Source: CAYLRY01 sp964386535 (GTDB lineage: Bacteria; Chloroflexota; Dehalococcoidia; Dehalococcoidales; UBA3254). Taken from it: a DNA stretch of 64,000 nucleotides. The notes under the pieces were generated by a model. The model was not told the origin of the DNA and did no database searches. It worked only from the letters and a program-made list of their open reading frames with translations. Within the stretch, counting starts at the first letter, position 1; every line of letters starts with the position of its first letter. The stretch lies in the NCBI GenBank assembly GCA_964386535.1, contig CAYLRY010000012.1, positions 1 through 64,000 on the forward strand, written 5' to 3'. A program made the translations under genes and the position numbers. This document shows, one piece after another, positions 42,274 to 50,354 of the stretch.

Positions 42274-43218
42274 TTAGACGGAAGTTGGATTTTTCTGAGT
42301 AGTTTCGCAGAGGGATTTAACCAAATTATAGCGGTCGTTCACAAGCTGCTGGAACCTGGCGATATCGGCCTCTTTAAAGTGTGAAAATTTGCCCACTATG
42401 GACAGATATTCCTGAATTGGACGGGGATCAGCTACATTCTGAGTGAATTTAAATACGCCGTTCTCCATTTCCCACAGCGGGAAGTAATTGGTCCTCACTG
42501 CCATGCGGCAAACCTGGATGGAGGCATCAGCGCCGATGCGGTAGCCGATGATGCAGGGACAAAAAATATGAATATAAGCAAAGCCTTCTTTGCTCTTTTC
42601 CTGGGCTTTCTTCAGCTTCTTGACATAGTCTTCCATATTGCTCAGGGAAGCCGTGGCCACATAGGCTACCGGATGCAAAGCTATCAACAGAGGCAGATAC
42701 TTGGCCATGGTGGGCTTACCCCTCTGGTTTTTACCCACCGGAGTGGTGGCTGTGGCTGCGCCTAACGGAGTAGAGCTGCTTCTCTGGTTGCCGGTATTCA
42801 TATACCCTTCGTTGTCATAGCAGACATATACAATATGCTCGTTTCTTTCGGCAGCCCCGCTCAGTGGTTGAAAGCCTACGTCGCTGGCATCACCATCACC
42901 TGTGAAACAGACAATTGTGGCGTCTATCCCGGCCTTGCGGTAGTATCTGGAAAGGCCGGCAGCACTGGAGGCTACGCCCGTCATCACGCAGGCATAATAA
43001 GCCAGCTTATGCCAGGCGCCCAAATTCTGGCCGTGCAGCACCGGGGCAGCACAGCCGGGAGTACCCACCATAACTATGTCTTTCCCCATTACCTTGGGTA
43101 TGGTCCTCAACGCGAGTTCTGCAGGGCAACCGGCGCAGAAGGTGTTTCCGCCGGCGAACTGGTCCTTTTCAATATAATAATCAAAAACGCGCGGTAATTT
43201 TTTGAGCTTTTCCACCAT
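42274..43218 (-). CDS. porB: 2-oxoacid:ferredoxin oxidoreductase, beta (TPP) subunit
   Basis: 314 residues. FCAGCPAELALR near residue 25 is the conserved opening with cluster cysteines. FTGDGDASDVGFQPL to YDNEGYMNTGNQRSS is the thiamine diphosphate motif (GDG...N). A further cysteine in HIFCPCIIGY completes the [4Fe-4S] set. The family splits 2-oxo acids to acyl-CoA, carbon dioxide and reduced ferredoxin. The four-gene order gamma-delta-alpha-beta is that of pyruvate- and oxoisovalerate-type enzymes. Location between CoA-transferases and complex 3 raises phenylglyoxylate or another aryl 2-oxo acid as substrate (inference). The symbol por is used for the family only. Confidence 0.85.
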   Translation of the reverse strand: MVEKLKKLPRVFDYYIEKDQFAGGNTFCAGCPAELALRTIPKVMGKDIVMVGTPGCAAPVLHGQNLGAWHKLAYYACVMTGVASSAAGLSRYYRKAGIDATIVCFTGDGDASDVGFQPLSGAAERNEHIVYVCYDNEGYMNTGNQRSSSTPLGAATATTPVGKNQRGKPTMAKYLPLLIALHPVAYVATASLSNMEDYVKKLKKAQEKSKEGFAYIHIFCPCIIGYRIGADASIQVCRMAVRTNYFPLWEMENGVFKFTQNVADPRPIQEYLSIVGKFSHFKEADIARFQQLVNDRYNLVKSLCETTQKNPTSV

Positions 43219-43226
43219 GTTCCTAT

Positions 43227-44429
43227 CTACTCCTCAAGAGATATCCAGGTCGTCTCCGGATAAGGTTTACCCCTGGAGGCGGCTTCGATATCCTTTATCA
43301 TTCTCTCAATGTTCGCGGTGGTGATATCCAGGTTGGCTATGCCGTCAATGAAACTCATCAGCGGCACCTTGCCGATATCCGGTAAAAGAGCCCGGATTTC
43401 CTGGTACATTGGGCCGCAATTCCAGCCGAAGCAGATGCTGCGGTCAAGTACTCCGATGGCTTTGCGTCCTTTAAGCACTTTGACCAACCTTTCGCGTGGA
43501 AAGGGCCGGTACATCCTGATCTTCACCAGGCCCACTTTAAGACCTTTTTCTCTCTGTGCGTCCACTACAGTTTTGGCGGTACCCGCGGTGCTGCCTGAAG
43601 CTGCTAAAATAATATCCGCGTCATCGCAGCGATATTCCTCAATTTGTCCGCCGTAATAGCGGCCGAAGTAGTCGCCGAATTCCTTATCAATCTCATCAAA
43701 TTTGGCTTTGGCTCTTTCCATGGCTGCCATGTGCTTATAGCGCAGCTCTGTGTAGGCCACCAGCATGCCGTGTGAACCGGCGCCCAGGGGTTTGCCGGGA
43801 ATCAGCTTCATTCTCTGGGGCTGTTTCTTAAGCACAGAAAGATATTCATCTACATCCTCTATCATCGGAATTTTCACCGACTCGGCTGAATACGAAACAT
43901 AATAACCGTCATAGTTAACCATGATGGGCAATTGAATATCATAATCTTCTGCCAGGCGGAAGGCTTGAATGGTCATGTCGATAATTTCCTGATCATCCTC
44001 CACAATTACCTGTAACCAGCCGATATCCCGCACCGCAATCATGTCCTGTTGAGAAGTCGAGACGGCATGAATGCCCGGAATTTCACGGTTAACATTTATC
44101 ATCACTACAGGCGCCCGGTAACCGGATGTCTGCATCATGGCATCATACATAAAAGCCAGGCCGTAAGAAGCGGTGGCGGTAAATACCCGGCCTCCGGCTA
44201 CGCAGGCGGCTGTAACCGAGTTCATGGCGGAATTTTCGCCTTCCACCTCTATCATCTCAGCATCCAGTTGTCCGTCCGCTTTAAAGCGGGTTAACTGCTC
44301 CACCACTTCACTCTGGGGGGTAATGGGATATAAGGCCACTACATCTGGCCTGCATAGTCTGGCAGCATAGGCTGCACAGGCGTTGCCTGTAATTACTCTG
44401 GTTTCAAATTTTCTCATCTGTTTTACCAC
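43227..44429 (-). CDS. porA: 2-oxoacid:ferredoxin oxidoreductase, alpha subunit
   Basis: 400 residues from GTG 44429. TGNACAAYAARLCRPDVVALYPITPQSEVVEQL is the typical pyrimidine-binding start; EVEGENSAMNSVTAACVAGGRVFTATASYGLAFMYD carries the catalytic glutamate region; the middle domain includes ILAASGSTAGTAKTVVDAQREKGLKVGLVKIRMYRPFP, the transketolase C-terminal-like motif. GTG 44429 is preferred because GGAGGG, inside the end of the delta gene, is 5 bases upstream; the longer start at 44453 would overlap that gene without a ribosome site. Confidence 0.86.
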   Translation of the reverse strand: MVKQMRKFETRVITGNACAAYAARLCRPDVVALYPITPQSEVVEQLTRFKADGQLDAEMIEVEGENSAMNSVTAACVAGGRVFTATASYGLAFMYDAMMQTSGYRAPVVMINVNREIPGIHAVSTSQQDMIAVRDIGWLQVIVEDDQEIIDMTIQAFRLAEDYDIQLPIMVNYDGYYVSYSAESVKIPMIEDVDEYLSVLKKQPQRMKLIPGKPLGAGSHGMLVAYTELRYKHMAAMERAKAKFDEIDKEFGDYFGRYYGGQIEEYRCDDADIILAASGSTAGTAKTVVDAQREKGLKVGLVKIRMYRPFPRERLVKVLKGRKAIGVLDRSICFGWNCGPMYQEIRALLPDIGKVPLMSFIDGIANLDITTANIERMIKDIEAASRGKPYPETTWISLEE

Positions 44430-44430
44430 T

Positions 44431-44706
44431 TTATCCCTCCGGCACCATGGCAATGGCTTTACGGGGGCATTCTCTGGCGCAAATCCCGCAGCCTTTGCAA
44501 AATTCCAGGTTGGGCTCGAAATGATCGCCCTTATCGATCAGGCATTGCGGCGGGCAATACATAGCGCAAAGCCCGCAATAGTTGCATTTTTCGTTGTCTA
44601 CTACGGGACGTGCTGTTCTCCATGTCCCGGTTTCAAGATACAACAGCAACTCATCTGCATTGGACCAGCTACTTTCATAAGGGGTTGTAAATTTCTTTAT
44701 TGCCAT
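44431..44706 (-). CDS. porD: 2-oxoacid:ferredoxin oxidoreductase, delta (ferredoxin) subunit
   Basis: 91 residues with two [4Fe-4S] motifs, CNYCGLCAMYCP and CKGCGICARECP. The N-terminal 40 residues (with SSWSNADELL) are the usual delta-subunit lead. It overlaps the gamma gene by 10 bases and contains the ribosome site of the alpha gene at its end, so the operon is tightly coupled. It carries electrons from the TPP site to free ferredoxin. Confidence 0.9.
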   Translation of the reverse strand: MAIKKFTTPYESSWSNADELLLYLETGTWRTARPVVDNEKCNYCGLCAMYCPPQCLIDKGDHFEPNLEFCKGCGICARECPRKAIAMVPEG

Positions 44707-45245
44707 CTTATTATCTTCACCTCACGGTATCCTCTTTCGCAACTGCGGATGTTTCTTTGCAGCATCTCACCACTCAAATAGTCCTTCAAGGAATTCAGAA
44801 TGGACTCTATCTTAACCCATTGGGTAGTAGCGGCGAAGGCTCCCAGCAGACAGGTATTGGGGATGTCCCGGCCGATCTCTTCAACTGCGATCTTCGTAGC
44901 ATTTACCACCCCTGCCACTTTCAGGTTCTTATCCGCCTGGGTATTAAAATCGGCACTATTAACAATCAGAAAGCCTTCCGGCTTGAGCCCGGAGAAGAGA
45001 GTTGGCAACTTCAACAAAGTAGGATCTATCACCACCATGCAATCAGGTGTATAAACCTGGGTCTTTTCCCTTATGGGCTTGTCGTCCAAACGGGTAAAGG
45101 CCGCGACGGGCGCGCCTCGTCTCTCGAAACCGTACATGGGGAAGCTGGCAACGCACTTTCCTTCGACCACGAAAGCGCTGGCTAACATCCGGGCAGCCAT
45201 AACCGCACCCTGTCCACCGCGTCCATGAATCCTTATCTCTTTCAC
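44697..45245 (-). CDS. porC: 2-oxoacid:ferredoxin oxidoreductase, gamma subunit
   Basis: 182 residues. IRIHGRGGQGAVMAARMLASAFVVEGKCVASFPMYGFERRGAPVAAFTRLDD is the family signature (GRGGQG and the ERRG(A)P CoA-loop motif). First gene of the four-subunit set. The 278 bases upstream, up to the CoA-transferase stop, hold no gene and presumably the promoter. Confidence 0.9.
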   Translation of the reverse strand: MKEIRIHGRGGQGAVMAARMLASAFVVEGKCVASFPMYGFERRGAPVAAFTRLDDKPIREKTQVYTPDCMVVIDPTLLKLPTLFSGLKPEGFLIVNSADFNTQADKNLKVAGVVNATKIAVEEIGRDIPNTCLLGAFAATTQWVKIESILNSLKDYLSGEMLQRNIRSCERGYREVKIIRWQ

Positions 45246-45523
45246 TGTTACTATGCTCCTGAGTATATTCTTGATGTTAAGGATAAATTTCTAATTTTGA
45301 AATGCAGTAGTATGGAATAAATATCATGCGTGACCTGATTTACCTAATGTTATCATCAATAGCTCATTATCGTCAAATGAAAAGCCCTCCACTACTGGTG
45401 GTAACAGAAGGCCGTAAGCAAAAATTTTCAAGGCGTTTTCATCCGGCTGACATAACGTGACTGCCATCTCAACGCAGGCGGAACTGTTCCTGAATCAATC
45501 TGGAATGGATATCTTTTATTCGG

Positions 45524-46753
45524 TTAATATAACACCTTCTCATCAGTCAGCTTTTTTATCTCTTCTCTTGAGAGCCCCAGTAAATCATGGAAAACATATT
45601 CGTTATGCTCGCCTAATAAAGGGGCGCAGCGGTAATTACCCTCAGGAGAATCACTCAATCGAAAAGGGAGTCCTGTCAGCAGTATTTTACCCAGCACCGG
45701 GTGTTCCGTCTCCTTGAAAAACTGGCGCTCTATCATATGCCTGTCATGTGTCAACTGTTTGGTGCTCAGAGATGGCGAAGCCGTGATGCCGGCTTTTTGC
45801 AGCCGTTCAGCCAGTTCATAAGAGCCATATAAACTGGTCCATTCCCCCACGAGCTTGTCCAGCGTCTCCTGGTTCTTCCAGCGGCTCAGCTCATCGGCAA
45901 AATCCGCCTGGCGGCACCAGGCGGGATTGCCCATGATACGGCAAAACTTCTTCCACTCTTTCTGGCTGCCAATTGCAATGGCAATCCATTCATCTTCATC
46001 CTGTGTATTTTTACAGGGATAGCAGCCGTGCGGAGCCATGATCGCATCCCGGTTACCCATACGTTCTCCCACCCTCTGGTTTATGATGTTGTCCATCACC
46101 ATTTCACCCAGAAAGTTACAATTGCCTTCGATCATAGCCGCGTCAATAAACTGTCCTTCGCCTGTCCTCATATGATGATAGATAGCGGTCAGCATCGCCA
46201 CTGCGCCGTGAATGGCCTGCCCTCCGTCTGTCCATCCTGAAACACCCACCACGCAGGGGTCCTCACCAGGATAGCCGTTAGCAAAGGTAGCGCCGGTAAA
46301 AGCATCTACGATTTCTGCATAGGCCGGGCGTTCTTTATGAGGTCCGCTGCGGCCGTAACCCGATCCGGCGTAATAGATTATATCCGGTTTGATCTTTTTC
46401 ATTTCTTCATAGGATAAACCCCACCGGTCAAGGACAGATCCTCCGAAATTCTCAGCCACCACATCACTGATCTTAACCAGCTTCTTGGCTATTCCCTGGG
46501 CCTGAGGGGTATTCATGTTCAATGTAATGCTCTTTTTACCCCAGGCCAGGCTGGCAAAACAGCTCCCTACATTGGGACCTTTGCCTGCCAGATGAGCGGG
46601 TGCACCCACAGTTCTCAAATAGTCAATCCTCAGGTTCGTCTCCACCTTTATCACTTCAGCGCCCATGACGGACAACCATTCTGTGGCATGCGGACCGGCC
46701 CACATCTGCGTAAAATCCAGAACGCGAATACCTTCCAGCGGTAAACTTTGCAT
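45524..46753 (-). CDS. class III CoA-transferase (CaiB/BaiF family), second of pair
   Basis: 409 residues. LPLEGIRVLDFTQMWAGPHATEWLSVMGAEVIKVE is the family start; the catalytic aspartate should be that in EIVDAFTGATF near residue 150. The LGEHNEYVF end segment is also typical. The family moves CoA between carboxylic acids without ATP. The ATG overlaps the stop of the upstream homologue, so they are translated together and may form a heteromer, as BbsEF does for benzylsuccinate (family knowledge). The likely job is CoA activation of an aryl acid next to the alpha-oxidation-like genes (inference). Confidence 0.85.
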   Translation of the reverse strand: MQSLPLEGIRVLDFTQMWAGPHATEWLSVMGAEVIKVETNLRIDYLRTVGAPAHLAGKGPNVGSCFASLAWGKKSITLNMNTPQAQGIAKKLVKISDVVAENFGGSVLDRWGLSYEEMKKIKPDIIYYAGSGYGRSGPHKERPAYAEIVDAFTGATFANGYPGEDPCVVGVSGWTDGGQAIHGAVAMLTAIYHHMRTGEGQFIDAAMIEGNCNFLGEMVMDNIINQRVGERMGNRDAIMAPHGCYPCKNTQDEDEWIAIAIGSQKEWKKFCRIMGNPAWCRQADFADELSRWKNQETLDKLVGEWTSLYGSYELAERLQKAGITASPSLSTKQLTHDRHMIERQFFKETEHPVLGKILLTGLPFRLSDSPEGNYRCAPLLGEHNEYVFHDLLGLSREEIKKLTDEKVLY

Positions 46754-47964
46754 TATATTATTCCTCCCTGTCTCATTCTCACCAGGTCCTCCCGGCTATA
46801 ACCCAGCATCCCGCAAAATACCTCTTCATTATGCTGGCCCAGCATTGGCGCCGGTCTTTCGATTCCGGCGGGGGTTGCTGAAAGCTTGTAGGGCGCACCT
46901 GGATATTTTATTTTTCCGGCTACCGGATGTTCTATCTCCTGCCAGAATTTCCGGTATTCAAGTTGTTCGTCAGTCACCAGATCCTTTACGTTCCGCACCA
47001 GAGAACAGGGTACTCCTATCTTGAGGGCCATGTTATTGATTTCCTCGGAGGTATACTGCACTGTCCATAAAGATATTAACTGGTTTAATTCACCAATATA
47101 GTTATTTCTGGTTAAAGGATTGGCAAACAACTCTTCCTGCGCCCAACCGGGATTTCCCATCATCTCCACCACTTTCGGATAGTGAGGCCCAATCCATATC
47201 ACCACATATCCGTCTTTGGAGGGATATAGAAAGCCCCCGAATTTCTTACGGCCGAACTCCCGTGAAGGTGTTTCACCTACTACCGCATAATAGGCCAGTT
47301 GCTGTCTTCCAATAGAAGCAACTGCCTCCTGCTGTGAAAGGTCGATCTGCTGTCCTCTACCGCTTTTTTCTTTTGCTATGATCGCCCCCATTGTACAGGC
47401 GGCTGCCGTCAATCCTGACATAAAATCGGCGGCATGGTTGGCTACTTTCAACGGGGGATGGGTCGGAGGGTCTTTGACGCCTTCATCAGGATTTCCAAAG
47501 GCTTCAGAACTGGAATGAGTAGCCACCAGGTCATTGCCCTTATAGTTTTTAAAAGGACCGGTCTTGCCGAAAGCGGAAATTGAAGTCACTACCAGTTTAG
47601 AGTTGAGCTTTTTTATCTTATTATAGCTTAACCCAAGCCTGTTCATCTCTTTAGCAGGATGGTCTTCTATTAATACATCCGCCCATTTTAACAGCTCGAT
47701 AAACATCTTCAAACCAGCAGCCGTTTCCAGATTAAGGGTAACGCTGCGCTTATTGGTATTTAAAAACAGGAACAGGCCGCTTTTTTCCAAGTTAGGCAAG
47801 TCGCCAGGGAAAGGCCCCCAACTGCGGGCTTTATCGCCCAGGCCTGGCTTTTCCACTTTGATCACCTCAGCGCCTGAATTAGATAACAATTTACCGCAAT
47901 ACGGGCCTGAAACAAAATCGCTGAGCTCCACCACCTTGAGATCAGAAAGGGCTTGCCTTTTCAT
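46753..47964 (-). CDS. class III CoA-transferase (CaiB/BaiF family), first of pair
   Basis: 403 residues. LSDLKVVELSDFVSGPYCGKLLSNSGAEVIKVEKPGLGD is the family opening; KRSVTLNLETAAGLKMFIELLKWADVLIEDHPAKEMNRLGL is the next conserved block. At the place of the usual catalytic aspartate the sequence reads NDLVATHSSSEAFG, so the position of the nucleophile needs alignment; the subunit may be the non-catalytic half of a heteromer. It overlaps the next gene by one base. Confidence 0.82.
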   Translation of the reverse strand: MKRQALSDLKVVELSDFVSGPYCGKLLSNSGAEVIKVEKPGLGDKARSWGPFPGDLPNLEKSGLFLFLNTNKRSVTLNLETAAGLKMFIELLKWADVLIEDHPAKEMNRLGLSYNKIKKLNSKLVVTSISAFGKTGPFKNYKGNDLVATHSSSEAFGNPDEGVKDPPTHPPLKVANHAADFMSGLTAAACTMGAIIAKEKSGRGQQIDLSQQEAVASIGRQQLAYYAVVGETPSREFGRKKFGGFLYPSKDGYVVIWIGPHYPKVVEMMGNPGWAQEELFANPLTRNNYIGELNQLISLWTVQYTSEEINNMALKIGVPCSLVRNVKDLVTDEQLEYRKFWQEIEHPVAGKIKYPGAPYKLSATPAGIERPAPMLGQHNEEVFCGMLGYSREDLVRMRQGGII

Positions 47965-48191
47965 TAAAGTTCTCCTTCTTTGAGCGTTAATCTAATCTAT
48001 AATAAGCTCAGCATGATGTCAAACCAGATTCAGCTACAGGCGCAAGTGTTATACATATTGATCTATCGTATCAGTACATTGTTTGCACAAAGGTTAATTT
48101 AGTTGTTACAATGTGGATGATCATTTTTACGTATGAAATTAAATCTCACTCTAATTAACAATATTCGAATATAAAAAGAGAGGGGGAGAAA

Positions 48192-50354
48192 GTGCTGTTA
48201 AATGAAGTTGAAGCCAAGCAATTGCTTAAGGACTCAGGCGTAAAAGTCACAGAGACGCGCTTGGCTGCCTCTAAAGCTGAAGCCGTAGCTCTGAGTACCG
48301 CCCTGGGTTATCCGGTAGTCCTCAAGATCGTTTCGCCGGATGTAGTACACAAGAGTGACGCCGGCGGAGTTAAACTGGATTTGAAAAATGCCGGTGAGGT
48401 GGAATCAGCTTATGAGGCTATATTTACCAGCGTGAAAAAAAAGGTTCCGGAAGCCCGCATATTGGGAGTGGCCGTACAGCATATGGCCCCTTCAGGCACC
48501 GAAGTTATCATCGGCGTAACACGTGATTCACTGTTCGGCCCGGTCCTTATGTTCGGTCTGGGCGGAGTCTGGGTAGAAGTACTTAAGGATGTCTCCTTTC
48601 GCGTCATTCCCATCAGCGGTTCTGATGCCCCGGAAATGATTAGGGAAATCAAAGGTTTTAAACTTCTGACCGGCTTTCGCGGGCAGCCGCCGGTAGATAT
48701 TCCCGCCCTGGAGCAGATGCTCCTGAAGGTCTCACAGTTTATCCAGGCTAACCCACGGGTTAAAGAACTGGATCTTAATCCGGTTTTCGCCTATCCTGAA
48801 GGTGCTGTTGCTGTGGATGCCAGGATTGTGCTGGATGAAGCCGGGCAGGGGCTTTCAGGTGAGAAATTAATTACCGCCGGTGACGCCGGCGCTGTAAAAG
48901 ACACTCCAAATGCCCGCCTAGGAGACCTGGATTGCCTTTTCTATCCCAGATCCGTAGCCGTAGCCGGAGCCTCTAATAATCCCAGCTCCCGCGGCTATGA
49001 TTTTATGCAGCACCTGATCAATTTCGGCTATAAAGGTAAAATTTATCCCATCAATCTGAAAAGCCCGGAGATCATGGGCATTAAAGCCTATCCTACCCTT
49101 GACAGTATTCCCGACCAGGTTGAACACATTATATATTGTATAGGGCTGGAGAATATGCCCGCTTTCCTGGACTCCTGCTTAAAAAAGAGCGTCAGGTCCA
49201 TCCACATTTTTTCAGCCCGCGGCGCAGAGACTGGTAGAGCAGACGCCAGAGCCCTGGAACAGGAGATCAGGAAGAAAGCCAAAACCTATGGCATCCGTTT
49301 ATTGGGTCCCAACTGCATGGGAGTTTACTGTCCCGAAACCGGCTTCAGTTTCTGTACCGATTTTTCTAAAGAGCCGGGAGATGTGGGTGCTATCATCCAG
49401 AGCGGAGGCAGCTCTACGGATATTGCCCGTTACGGAAACCTGCGCGGGCTGCGCTTCAGCAAGCTGGTCAGCTATGGTAATGCCCTGGACATCAATGAAA
49501 TGGACCTTTTGAAATATATGGCTGATGACCCTAAGACTAAAGTTATTGTAGCCTTTATTGAAGGGCTGCGGGGGGACGGCAGGGATTTCCTTGACCTGGT
49601 ACGTTATACCACAGCCAGAAAACCGTTTATTGTCTGCAAAGGCGGAATGAGCAAATCCGGAGCCCGTACCACCATGTCCCATACTGCCTCACTGGCCGGT
49701 TCTTCCATGGTCTGGAATACCGCCATCCGGCAGGCAGGCGGTATCCCGGTCAGGGATATCGATGATCTGGTTAATATAGCCGCTGCTTTTAGCCTGATCC
49801 CACCGGTCAGAGGACGGCGGATCGGCACCGGTGGTAGCGGGGGAGGTCGCAATACCGTCTCCTGCGATGAATGGGAAGATAATGGATTTGAGGTTGTGCC
49901 TTTGCCCCAGTCTATCCGGGAAGAATTTAAGAAACGGGGAGCCATACTGTGGGACTGTCTGGACAATCCGGCTGACCGCTCCATTACGGTGCCGGGTGAT
50001 GCCTTCACCGTACCGGCCTTGCTGCTGGAAATGGCCAGAGACCCCAATTTCGATTTTATATGCGCCAATGTGGCTGCAGACGATCATCCATATAACAAAG
50101 AAACCTTCGTTGACTGGATTTCCAACACAGTTGAAGGATACCTTAAACTGCCCAAACAGACCACTAAACCCTTTTTCCTGATTATGAGCGACCGTCCGCT
50201 GGCTTCAGCCGATATGGACCACTGGTTCTGGCGGGAGGTAGCCCGGCTCAGGGCGCGGGCCATCGAAGAGAAAGTAGCCTTCTTTCCTACCGTAGATAAG
50301 GCTGCCCAGGCTATTAACGAACTGATCAGATACTATCAGCGTAAGGAGATTTAA
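48192..50354 (+). CDS. ADP-forming acyl-CoA synthetase, fused beta-alpha chain
   Basis: 720 residues. The first 220 form the ATP-grasp domain (YPVVLKIVSPDVVHKSDAGGVKLDL and GVTRDSLFGPVLMFGLGGVWVEVLKDVSFRV); from about 250 come the CoA-binding domain (SVAVAGASNNPSSRGYDFM) and succinyl-CoA-synthetase-like domains. The histidine in MSHTASLAGS is the phosphorylated residue of the family. It turns acyl-CoA, ADP and phosphate into acid, CoA and ATP, or the reverse. The next gene starts right at its stop codon, so it forms one operon with iorAB. This pairing points to ATP gain from aryl-acetyl-CoA made from aromatic amino acids. GTG start behind AGGGGGAG. Confidence 0.88.
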   Translation: MLLNEVEAKQLLKDSGVKVTETRLAASKAEAVALSTALGYPVVLKIVSPDVVHKSDAGGVKLDLKNAGEVESAYEAIFTSVKKKVPEARILGVAVQHMAPSGTEVIIGVTRDSLFGPVLMFGLGGVWVEVLKDVSFRVIPISGSDAPEMIREIKGFKLLTGFRGQPPVDIPALEQMLLKVSQFIQANPRVKELDLNPVFAYPEGAVAVDARIVLDEAGQGLSGEKLITAGDAGAVKDTPNARLGDLDCLFYPRSVAVAGASNNPSSRGYDFMQHLINFGYKGKIYPINLKSPEIMGIKAYPTLDSIPDQVEHIIYCIGLENMPAFLDSCLKKSVRSIHIFSARGAETGRADARALEQEIRKKAKTYGIRLLGPNCMGVYCPETGFSFCTDFSKEPGDVGAIIQSGGSSTDIARYGNLRGLRFSKLVSYGNALDINEMDLLKYMADDPKTKVIVAFIEGLRGDGRDFLDLVRYTTARKPFIVCKGGMSKSGARTTMSHTASLAGSSMVWNTAIRQAGGIPVRDIDDLVNIAAAFSLIPPVRGRRIGTGGSGGGRNTVSCDEWEDNGFEVVPLPQSIREEFKKRGAILWDCLDNPADRSITVPGDAFTVPALLLEMARDPNFDFICANVAADDHPYNKETFVDWISNTVEGYLKLPKQTTKPFFLIMSDRPLASADMDHWFWREVARLRARAIEEKVAFFPTVDKAAQAINELIRYYQRKEI

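Noticed and set aside
44700..45185. 161-codon plus-strand frame opposite porC
   Set aside because: Antisense shadow of the gamma subunit, which has the GRGGQG signature.
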